From: Petrolisthes cinctipes
Taxonomy: Eukaryota; Arthropoda; Malacostraca; Decapoda; Porcellanidae
Length of the DNA: 64,000 nt
Direction: 5' to 3'
Assembly (NCBI GenBank): GCA_033782935.1
Contig: JAWQEG010001393.1
Coordinates: 326,001 to 390,000, forward strand
A program made the position numbers and the translations under genes. This document shows, one piece after another, positions 54,701-64,000 of this stretch (position 1 is its first letter; the number at the start of each line of letters is the position of its first letter). The notes beneath the pieces were generated by a model that was given only the letters and a program-made list of their open reading frames with translations, did not search any database and was not told the origin of the DNA.

Positions 54701-55557
54701 TCGTTTCTGGGACCCCAAAATATCAAATTTTTGGGTGTTTGGAGCCTGAATTTGAGATATAAACGGGTACAGAAGATGCATGCACATATCGACTTTTGGG
54801 CACCTAAAAGATCGATTTTCAGTATGATATGGGCCTGTATTTTGAAAATACTCTAACACGGAGTAGGCATGTACAGTTCGCTTCTGGGACCCCAAAATAT
54901 CGAATTTTCGGGTGTTTTGGGCCTGAATTTGAGATATCGACTTTGGGCACATAAAATATCGATTTTTAGCATGTTTTGGGCCTATATTTTGAAAATATTC
55001 TAGCACTAAGTAGGCATGTACAGATCACTTCTGGGACCCCAAAATATGGAATTTTCGGGTGTTTTGATCCTGAATTTGAGATATAAACAGGTACAGAAGA
55101 TGCATGCACATATCGACTTTGGACACTTAAAATATCGATTTTTAGCATGTTTTGAGCCTATATTTTGAAAACATTCTAGCACTGAGTAGGCATGTACAGT
55201 TCGCTTCTGGGACCCAAAAAATATCGAATTTTCGGGTGTTTTGAGGTTGAATTTTGGATATAAACGTGTACGGAAGATGCATACACATATTGACTTTCGT
55301 CACCTAAAATATCGATTTTCAGCATGTTTTGGGCCTGTATTTTGAAAATACTCTAACATGGAGTAGGCAAGTACAGATCGCTTCTGGGACCCCAAAATAT
55401 CGAATGTTCGGGTGTTAGGAGCCTGAATTTGAGATATAAACGGGTACAGAAGATACATCCACATATCGACTTTTGGGCACCTAAAAGATCGATTTTCAGT
55501 ATGTTTTGGGCCTGTATATTGAAAATACTCTAACACGGAGTAGGCATGTACAGATCG
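51723..55557. repeat. 23-monomer HOR, 3835 bp, copy 1
   Basis: This is the longest tandem unit in the window. Spacings from 51727 are 176, 177, 147, 175, 177, 147, 177, 147, 176, 177, 147, 176, 177, 147, 177, 147, 176, 158, 177, 147, 176, 177 and 177 bp, totalling 3835. The left junction is seen as CAGATCACTTCTGGGACCC here against CAGATCGCTTCTGGGACCC at the start of copy 2. Private variants such as ACACCTCTACTTTGG (53624) and CAAATTTTCTAACACCGAG (52362) recur exactly one period later. Confidence 0.95.
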
Positions 55558-58500
55558 CTTCTGGGACCCAAAAATATCGAATTTTCGGGTGTTTTGAGGT
55601 TGAATTTGGGATATAAACGGGTGCAGAAGATGCATACACAAATTGACTTTGGTCACCTAAAATATCGATTTTCAGCATGTTTTGGGCCTGTATTTTGATA
55701 ATACTCAAACACGGAGTAGGCAAGTACAGATCACTTTTGGGACCACAAAATATCGAATTTTCGGGTGTTTGGAGCCTGAATTTGAGATATAAACGGGTAC
55801 AGAAGATGCATTCATATATCGACTTTTGGGCACCTAAAATATCGATTATCTGTATGTTTTGGGCCTGTAATTTATAAAAACTCTAGCACGGAGTAGGTAT
55901 GTACAGATCGCTTCTAAGACCCCAAAATATCGAATTTTCGGGTGTTTACGGACTGAATTTGATATATCGACTTTGGGCACCTAAAATATCGATTTTTAGA
56001 ATGTTTTGGGCCTATATTTTGAAAATATTCTAGAACTAAGTAGGCATGTACAGATCACTTCTGGGACCAAAAAATATTAAATTTTCGGGTGTTTTGAGGT
56101 TGAATTTGGGATATAAACGGGTGCAGAAGATGCATACTCAAATTGACTTTGGTCACCTAAAATATCGATTTTCAGCATGTTTTGGGCCTGTATTTTCAAA
56201 TTTTCTAACACCGAGTAGGCATGTACAGATCGCTTCTGGGACCCAAAAATATAGAATTTTCGGGTTTTTTGAGCCAGAATTTGAGATATAAACAGATACT
56301 GAAGATGCATGCACATATCGACTTTTGGGCACTTATAATATCGATTTTGAGCATGTTTTGGATCTGTATCTTGAAAACATTCTAACAAGGAGTAGGAATG
56401 TACAGATCGCTTCTAAGACCCAAAAATACCGAATTTTCGGGTGTTTCGGGCCTGAATTTGATATATCGACTTTGGGCACCTAAAATATCGATTTTCGGAA
56501 TGTTTTGGGCCTGTATTTTGAAAATACTCTAACACGGAGTATGCAAGTACAGATCGCTTCTGGGACCCCAAAATATCGAATTTTCGGGTGTTTGGAGCCT
56601 GAATTTGAGATATAAACGGGTACAGAAGATGCATGCACATATCGACTTTTGGGCACCAAAAAGATCGATTTTCAGTATGTTTTGGGACTGTATATTGAAA
56701 ATACTCTAACCCGGAGTAGGCATGTACAGATCGATTCTGGGACCCCTAAATATCGAATTTTCGTGTGTTTTGGGCCTCAATTTGAGATATCGACTTTGGG
56801 CACCTAAAATATCGATTTTGAGCATGTTTTGGGCCTATATTTTGAAAATATTCTAGCACTAAGTAGGCATGTACAGATCACTTCTGGGACCCCAAAATAT
56901 CGAATTTTCGGGTGTTTTGATCCTGAATTTGAGATATAAAGGGGTACAGAAGATGCATGCACATATCGACTTTGGAAACTTAAAATATCGATTTTTAGCA
57001 TGTTTTGAGCCTATATTTTGAAAACATTCTAGCACTGAGTAGGCATGTACAGTTCGCTTCTGGGACCCAAAAAATATCGAATTTTTGGGTGTTTTGAGGT
57101 TGAATTTGGGATATAAACGGGTACGGAAGATGCATACACATATTGACTTTGGTCACCTAAAATATCGATTTTCAGCATGTTTTGGGCCTGTATATTGAAA
57201 ATACTCTAACACGGAGTAGGCATGTACAGATCGCTTCTGGGACCCTAAAATATCGAATTTTCGGGTGTTTTGGGCCTGAATTTGAGATATCGACTTTGGG
57301 CACCTAAAATATCGATTTTTAGCATGTTTTGGGAATATATTTTGAAAATATTCTAGCATTAAGTAGGCATGTACAGCTCACTTCTGGGACCCCAAAATAT
57401 CGAATTTTTATGTGTTTTGAGCCTGAATTTGAGATATAAACATGTACAGAAGATGCATGCACACCTCTACTTTGGTCACCTAAAATATCGATTTTCAGCA
57501 TGTTTTTGGCCTGTATTTTTAAAATACTCTAACACTGAGTAGGCAAGTACAGATCGCTTCTGGGACCCCAAAATATCGAATTTTCGGGTGTTTGGAGCCT
57601 GAATTTGAGATATAAACGGGTACAGAAGATGCATCCACATATCGACTTTTGGGCACCTTAAAGATCGATTTTCAGTAATTTTTGGGCCTGTATATTGAAA
57701 AAACTCTAATACGGAGTAGGCATGTACAGATCGCTTTTCGGACCCCAAAATATCGGGTTTTCGTGCGTTTTGGGCCTGAATTTGAGATATCGACTTTGGG
57801 CACCTAAATTATCGATTTTTAGCATGTTTTGGGCCTATATTTTGAAAATATTCTAGAAATAAGTAGGCATGTACAGATCACTTCTGGGACCAAAAAATAT
57901 CAAATTTTCGGGTGTTTGGAGCCTGAATTTGAGATATAAACGTGTACAGAAGATGCATTCAAATATCGACTTTTGGGCACCTAAAAGATCGATTTTCAGT
58001 ATGTTTTGGGCCTGTATATTGAAAATACTCTAACACGGAGTAGGCATGTACAGATCGATTCTGGGACCCCTAAATATCGAATTTTCGTGTGTTTTGGGAC
58101 TCAATTTGAGATATCGACTTTTGGCACCTAAAATATCGATTTTTAGCATGTTTTGGGCCTATATTTTGAAAATATTCTAGCACTAAGTAGGCATGTACAG
58201 ATCACTTCTTGGACCCCAAAATATCGAATTTTTGGGTGTTTTGAGCCCGAATTTGATATATAAACGGGTACAGAAGATGCATGCACATATCGACTTTGGA
58301 AACTTAAAATATCGATTTTTTGCATGTTTTGGGTCTGTATCTTGAAAACATTCTAACTAAGAGTAGGCATGTACAGATCGCTTCTAGGACCCAAAAATAC
58401 CGAATGTTCGGGTTTTTTGAGGTTGAATTTGGGATATAAACGGGTGCAGAAGATGCATACACATATTAACTTTGGGCACCTAAAATATCGATTTTCAGCA

Positions 58501-59392
58501 TGTTTTGGGCTTGTATCTGAGTAGGCATGTACATATCGTTTCTGGGACCCCAAAATATCAAATTTTTGGGTGTTTGGAGCCTGAATTTGAGATATAAACG
58601 GGTACAGAAGATGCATGCACATATCGACTTTTGGGCACCTAAAAGATCGATTTTCAGTATGATATGGGCCTGTATTTTGAAAATACTCTAACACGGAGTA
58701 GGCATGTACAGTTCGCTTCTGGGACCCCAAAATATCGAATTTTCGGGTGTTTTGGGCCTGAATTTGAGATATCGACTTTGGGCACATAAAATATCGATTT
58801 TTAGCATGTTTTGGGCCTATATTTTGAAAATATTCTAGCACTAAGTAGGCATGTACAGATCACTTCTGGGACCCCAAAATATGGAATTTTCGGGTGTTTT
58901 GATCCTGAATTTGAGATATAAACAGGTACAGAAGATGCATGCACATATCGACTTTGGACACTTAAAATATCGATTTTTAGCATGTTTTGAGCCTATATTT
59001 TGAAAACATTCTAGCACTGAGTAGGCATGTACAGTTCGCTTCTGGGACCCAAAAAATATCGAATTTTCGGGTGTTTTGAGGTTGAATTTTGGATATAAAC
59101 GTGTACGGAAGATGCATACACATATTGACTTTCGTCACCTAAAATATCGATTTTCAGCATGTTTTGGGCCTGTATTTTGAAAATACTCTAACATGGAGTA
59201 GGCAAGTACAGATCGCTTCTGGGACCCCAAAATATCGAATGTTCGGGTGTTAGGAGCCTGAATTTGAGATATAAACGGGTACAGAAGATACATCCACATA
59301 TCGACTTTTGGGCACCTAAAAGATCGATTTTCAGTATGTTTTGGGCCTGTATATTGAAAATACTCTAACACGGAGTAGGCATGTACAGATCG
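55558..59392. repeat. 23-monomer HOR, 3835 bp, copy 2
   Basis: Repeat of 51723-55557. In every segment I compared the two copies look identical or nearly so. After the landmark at 59397 the sequence no longer starts a third copy: half B continues with TTTTGGGCC instead of TTTTGAGGTTG. It then resembles the monomers following 53403 and 57238. The out-of-register exchange therefore lies in the shared CCCAAAAATATCGAATTTTC region. Confidence 0.95.
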
Positions 59393-62064
59393 CTTCTGGG
59401 ACCCAAAAATATCGAATTTTCGGGTGTTTTGGGCCTGAATTTGAGATATCGACTTTGGGCACCTAAAATATCGATTTTTAGCATGTTTTGGGAATATGTT
59501 TTAAAAATATTCTAGCATTAAGTAGGCATGTACAGCTCACTTCTGGGACCCCAAAATATCGAATTTTCATGTGTTTTGAGCCTGAATTTGAGATATAAAC
59601 ATGTACAGAAGATGCATGCACATCTCTACTTTGGTCACCTAAAATATCGATTTTCAGCATGTTTTTGGCCTGTATTTTTAAAATACTCTAACACTGAGTA
59701 GGCAAGTACAGATCGCTTCTGGGACCCCAAAATATCGAATTTTCGGGTGTTTGGAGCCTGAATTTGAGATATAAACGGGTACAGAAGATGCACGCATATA
59801 TCGACTTTTGGGCACCTAAAAGATCGATTTTCAGTATGTTTTGGGTCTGTATCTTGAAAACATTCTCACTAGGTGTAGGCATGTACAGTTCGCTTCTATG
59901 ACCCAAAAATACCGAATTTTCGGGTGTTTTGAGCCTGAATTTGAGATATAAACGGGTACAGAAGATGCATGCACATATTGACTTTGGGCACCTAGAATAT
60001 CGATAATTAGCATGTTTTGGGCCTTTACTTTGAAAACATTCTAGCACTGAGTAGGCATGTACAGATCGCTTCTGGGACCCAAAATATCGAATTTTCGGGT
60101 GTTTTAAGGTTGAATTTTTGATATAAACGGGTGAAGAAGATACATACACATATTGACTTGTGGGCACCTAAACTAGCGATTTTCAGCATGTTTTGGGCCT
60201 GTATTTTGAAAATGCTCTAACACGGAGTAGGCATGTACAGATCGCTTCTGGGATCCCAAAATATCGAGTTTTCAGGTGTTTTTGGCCTGAATTTGAGATA
60301 TCGACTTTGGGCACCTGAAATATCGATTTTTATCATGTTTTGGGCCTATATTTTGAAAATAATCTAGCACTGAGTAGGCATGTACAGATCGCTTCTGGGA
60401 CCATGAAATATTGAATTTTCGGGTGTTTGGAGCCTGAATTTGAGATATAAACGGATACAGAAGATGCACGCACATATCGACTTTTGGGCATCTAAAAGAT
60501 CGATTTTCAGTATGTTTTGGGCCTTTAATTTGAAAATACTCTAACACGGAATAGGCATGTACAAATCGCTTCTGGGACCCCAAAATATCAAATTTTCGGG
60601 TGTTTTGTGCCTGAATTTCAGATATCGACTTTTGACACCTAAAATATCGATAATTAGCATGTTTTGGGCCTATATTTTAAAAATATTCAAGCGCTTAGTA
60701 GGCATGTACATATCGCTTCTGGGACTCCAAAATATCGAATTGTCGGGTGTTTTGAGCTTGAATTTGAGATATAAACGGGTACAGAAGATGCATGCACATA
60801 TCGACTTTAGACACTTAAAATATCTATTTATAGCATGTTTTGAGCCTATATTTTGAAAAAATTCTAGCACTGAGTAGGCATGTACAGATCGCTTCTGGGA
60901 CCAAAAAATATCGAATTTTCGTGTGTTTTGGGGTTGAATTTGGGATATAAACGGTTGCAGAAGATGCATACACATATTGACTTGGGGCACCTAAAATATC
61001 GATTTTCAGCATGTTTTGGGCCTGTATCTGAATAGGCTTGTACAGATTGCTTCTGGGACCCCAAAATATCGAATTTCCGGGTGTTTGGAACCTGAATTTG
61101 AGATATAAACGGGTACAGAAGATGCATGCACATATCGACTTTTGGTCACCAAAAAAATCGATTTTCAGTTGGTTTTGGTCCTGTATTTTGAAAATATTCT
61201 AGCACTGAGTAGGCATGTACAGATCGCTTCTGGGACCCCAAAATATCGAATTTTCTGGTGTTTTGATTCTGAATTTGAGATATAAACGGGTACAGAAAAT
61301 GCATGCACATATCGACTTTGAAAACTTAAAATATCGAATTTTAGCATGTTTTGAGCCTATATTTTGAAAACATTCTAGCACTGAGTAGGCATGTACAGAT
61401 CGATTCTGGGGCCAAAAAATATCAAATTTTCGGGTGTTTTGGGGTTGAATTTGGGATATAAACGGTTGCAGAAGATGCATACACATATTGACTTTGGGCA
61501 CCTAAAATATCGATTTTCAGCATGTTTTAGGCCTGTATCTGAATAGGCATGTACAGATCGCTTTTATTACCCAAAAATACCGAATTTTCGGGTGTTTCGA
61601 GCCTGAATTTGAGATATAAACGGGTACAGTAGATGCATGCACATATCGACTTTGGACACTTAAAATATCGATTTTTGGCATGTTTTGAGCCTATATTTTG
61701 AAAACATTCTAGCACTGAGTAGGCATGTACAGATCGCTTCTGGGACCCAAAAACATTGAATTTTCGGGTGTTTTGAGGTTGAATTTGGGATATAAACGGG
61801 TGCAGAAGATGCATACACATATCGACATTTGGGCACCTAAAAGATCGATTTTCAGTATGTTTTGGGCCTGTATATTAAAAATACTCTAACACGGAGTAGG
61901 CATGTACAGATCGCTTCTGGGACCCCAAAATATCGAATTTTCGGGTGTTTTGGGCCTGAATTTGAGATATCGACTTTGGGCACCTAAAATATCGATTTTG
62001 AGCATGTTTTGGGCCTGTATTTTGAAAATATTCTAGCACTGCGTAGGCATGTACAGATCGCTTC
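59393..62064. repeat. Diverging monomers right of the 23-mer HOR
   Basis: Landmark spacings are 147, 176, 177, 176, 176, 147, 177, 147, 176, 158, 177, 176, 158, 176, 177 and 147 bp. Units carry more private substitutions than those to the left, for example CGATAATTAGCATG (60003 and 60649) and TTTTATTACCC (61563). I found no tandem copy above monomer level. All three common length classes are still present. Confidence 0.85.
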
Positions 62065-62239
62065 TGGGACCCCAAAATATCGAATTTTCGGGTGTTTTGA
62101 GCCTGAAAGAGATATAAACGGGTACAGAAGATGCATGCACATATCGACTTTTGGCCACCTAAAATATCGATTTTGAGCATGTTTTGGGTCTGTATCTTGA
62201 AAACATTCTAACTAGGAGTAGGCATGTACAGATCGCTTC
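62065..62239. repeat. Example full-length (L) monomer, half B then half A
   Basis: This is one example of the L unit, 175 bp here and 176-177 bp usually, read from the TGGGACC landmark. Half B carries CCCCAAAATATCGAATTTTC, then GCCTGAATTTGAGATATAAA and the tail CGGGTACAGAAGATGCATGC. Half A carries GGGCACCTAAAATATCGATT, then GCATGTTTTGGG, an AT-rich dyad and GTAGGCATGTACAGATCG. The 176 and 177 forms mostly differ by one T: CGACTTTGG against CGACTTTTGGG. The 177 form is linked to AAAGATCG and CAGTATG variants. This copy lacks a few bases in half B, where GCCTGAAAGAGATA is read. Confidence 0.9.
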
Positions 62240-63294
62240 TAGGTCCCAAAAATATAGAATTTTCGGGTGTTTTGAGCATGAATTTGAGATAGAAACCGGT
62301 ACTGAAGATATATGCACATATCGACTTTGGTCACCTGAAGTATCGATTTTCAGGATGTTTTGGCCCTATATTTTGAATGTATTCTAGCATTGTGTAAGCA
62401 TGTTCACATTGCTTCTGAGACCGAAAAATATCGAATTTTCGGGTGTTTTGAGCCTGAATTTGGGATATAAACGGGTACAGAAGATGAATGCACATATGGA
62501 TTTTGGGCACATAAAATATCGGTTTTCAGCTTGTTTTGGGTCTGTATTTTGAAAATATTTTAACATTGAGTAGGCATTTACAGATCCCTTCTGGGAACAA
62601 AAAGTATCGAATTTTAAGGTGTTTTAAACCTGAATTTGGGATACAAGCGAGTGCTGATGATTCATGCACATATCGATTTTGGGCACCAAAAATTGCGATT
62701 TTCAGCTTATTATGGGCCTGTATTTTGAAAATATTCTAACACTGAGTAGGCATGTACAGATCGCTTCTGGGACCCCAAAAAATCAAATTTTCAGGTGTTT
62801 TTAGCCTGAATTTGGGATATAAACGGGAACAGAAGATGCATGCAGATATCGACTTTGATCACCTATAATATCGATTTTAAGCATGTTTTGGGCCTGTATT
62901 TTGAAAATATTCTAGCACTGACTATGCATGTGGAGATTGCTTCTGTGATCCAAAAATATCGAATTTTCAGGTGTTTTGAGACTGAATTTGGGATATAAAC
63001 GGGTACAGAAGATTCATGAACATTTCGACTTTGGGCACCTAAAATATCGATTTTTAGTATGTTTTGCCCTATATTTTGAATTTAATCTAGCACTGGGTAA
63101 GCATGTACAGAGCACTTCTTAGACCCAAAAATACCGATTTTTCGGGTGTTTTGAGCCAGAAATTGAGATATAAACGGGTACAGAAAATGCATGCACATAT
63201 CGTCTTTGGACACTTAAAATATCGATTTTTAGCATGTTTTGATCCTATATTTTGAAAAAATTCTAGCACTGAGTAGGCATGTACAGATCGCTTC
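62065..63294. repeat. Seven consecutive full-length, diverged monomers
   Basis: Landmarks at 62065, 62240, 62416, 62592, 62768, 62944, 63119 and 63295 give spacings of 175, 176, 176, 176, 176, 175 and 176 bp with no S or M units. Several copies read TTTGGGATA(T/C)AA in half B, and substitutions are scattered: TCACCTGAAGTATCG (62331), GAATGTATTCTAGCATTGTG (62376), TACAAGCGAGTGC (62643). This is the least homogenised part of the window and the best candidate for an older monomeric array. Confidence 0.85.
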
Positions 63295-64000
63295 TGGGAC
63301 CGAAAAATATCGAACTTTCGGGTGTTTTGTTGTTGAATTTGAGATATAAACGGATGCAGAAGATGCATACACATATTGACTTTGGGCACCTAAAATATCG
63401 ATTTTCAGCATGTTTTGGGCCTGTATCTGAGTAGGCATGTACAGATCGCTTCTGGGACCATAAAATATCGAATTTTCGGGTGTTTGGAGCCTGAATTTGA
63501 GATATAAACGGGTACAGAAGATGCATTCACATATCGACATTGGACACTTAAAATATCGATTTTTAGCATGTTTTGAGCCTATATTTTGAAAATATTCTAG
63601 CACAAAGTAGATATGTACAGATCACTTCTGGGACCCCAAAATATCGTATTTTCGGGTGTTTTAAGCCTGAATTTGAGATATAAACGGGTACAGAAGATGC
63701 ATGCATATATCGACTTTGGACACTTAAAATATCGATTTTTGCATGTTTTGAGCCTATATTTTGAAAACATTCTAGCACTGAGTAGGCATGTACAGATCGC
63801 TTCTGGGACCCAAAAATAACGAATTTTCGGGTGTTTTGAGGTTGAATTTGGGATATAAACGGGTGCAGAAGATGCATACAATATCGACTTTTGGGTACCT
63901 AAAATATCGATTTTCAGCATGTTTTGGGCCTGTATATTAAAAATACTCTAACACGGAGTAGGCATGTACAGATAGCTTCTGGGACCGCAAAATATCGAAT
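63295..64000. repeat. Right-edge monomers, mixed L and M
   Basis: The unit at 63295-63452 is an M form (158 bp, GTATCTGAGTAGG join), followed by L units. Substitution load is lower than in 62-63.2 kb, so the diverged stretch does not simply mark the end of the array. The last unit is cut by the window edge. Confidence 0.85.

Larger units (their letters stand above)
1..64000. repeat. Tandem satellite array filling the window
   Basis: Every part of the window can be read as head-to-tail copies of one monomer. The landmark TGGGACC (or a one- or two-base variant) recurs at 1, 148, 325, 472, 652, 829, 1005, 1164 and so on to the right edge, with spacings of 176-177, 147 or 158-159 bp. There are roughly 385 copies in total. 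I found no inverted block and no insertion of foreign sequence. The array runs off both edges, so its full length is unknown. Array size, AT-richness and nested higher-order repeats are typical of eukaryotic centromeric or pericentromeric satellites; that location is inferred, not seen. No gene is called anywhere in the window. Confidence 0.98.

Noticed and set aside
62240..63119. End of the satellite array
   Set aside because: Divergence rises here, but recognisable monomers, including an M unit at 63295 and well-conserved L units, continue to the window edge.
1..64000. Many open reading frames of 60-208 codons, mostly on the minus strand
   Set aside because: They are repeats of the monomer read in one or another frame, they overlap each other in several frames, and they stop wherever a 176- or 158-bp monomer shifts the frame. 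No start context, domain or conserved protein pattern is visible beyond the satellite period.
1..64000. CRISPR-like array (regular repeats)
   Set aside because: There are no unique spacers between short direct repeats. The whole 147-177-bp unit is repeated and adjoins the next copy directly.
1..64000. CENP-B box in half B (ATCGAATTTTCGGG resembles TTCGnnnnAnnCGGG)
   Set aside because: The spacing is one base short, the first T is an A, and the required central A is absent. I found no variant monomer with a full match on reading either strand.
1..64000. Transposon or LTR inserted in the array
   Set aside because: No break in the monomer pattern exceeds one unit, and I see no terminal repeats, target-site duplications or transposase-like frames. 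All length changes are explained by the deletions described.
1..64000. Known named satellite (alpha satellite, plant CentO/CentC or the 178-bp Arabidopsis repeat)
   Set aside because: Lengths are similar, but I recognise no sequence match to any of these families. Length alone is not evidence, so no name is given.

Overview
The whole 64 kb window is one uninterrupted block of tandem satellite DNA. I see no gene, RNA gene, recognisable transposon, CRISPR array or stretch of unique sequence, and both window edges cut through monomers. All units lie in the same head-to-tail orientation. The consensus monomer is 176-177 bp at about 39% GC (counted on the consensus). At roughly 166 bp average spacing the window holds about 385 monomers. 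Such an array, with nested higher-order repeats (HORs), points to a eukaryotic chromosome in centromeric, pericentromeric or other heterochromatic DNA. I do not recognise the satellite and cannot name the organism.

Unit structure: the full monomer is itself two diverged 88-bp halves. I call half A the part starting at CGACTTTGGGCACC and half B the part starting at CGCTTCTGGGACCCC. They align without gaps at 61 of 88 positions. Three internally deleted forms recur: S (147 bp, 29-30 bp lost from the end of half B), M (158 bp, 18 bp lost from half A) and a rare 154-bp form (22 bp lost from half A). Long (L) and S units often follow a rule: L+L+S makes a 500-bp trimer, and two trimers make the 999-bp hexamer. 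Distances below are between successive TGGGACC landmarks in half B.

Layout: 1-1060 mixed monomers; 1061-4696 an 11-monomer HOR twice (1818 bp); 4697-5830 a second copy of the left edge; 5830-7195 trimer-like units; 7196-10189 a 9-monomer HOR twice (1482 and 1512 bp), continuing into 7- and 8-monomer variants to about 14 kb; 13985-18300 a second copy of material from 6.5-11.7 kb; 18.3-24.65 kb mixed blocks; 24654-29649 five copies of a 999-bp hexamer that alternate as a 1998-bp dodecamer; 31883-37553 a 2659/3012-bp duplication; 36672-40047 a 10-monomer HOR twice (1688 bp); 40-51.7 kb older, partly deleted copies of the same material; 51723-59392 a 23-monomer HOR twice (3835 bp); 59.4-64 kb a more diverged zone without HORs.

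The interest lies in how the array evolved, not in gene content. Clean hybrid junctions, nested duplications and deletion-derived monomers record unequal crossing-over or replication slippage by whole monomers, and several events can be ordered in relative time.
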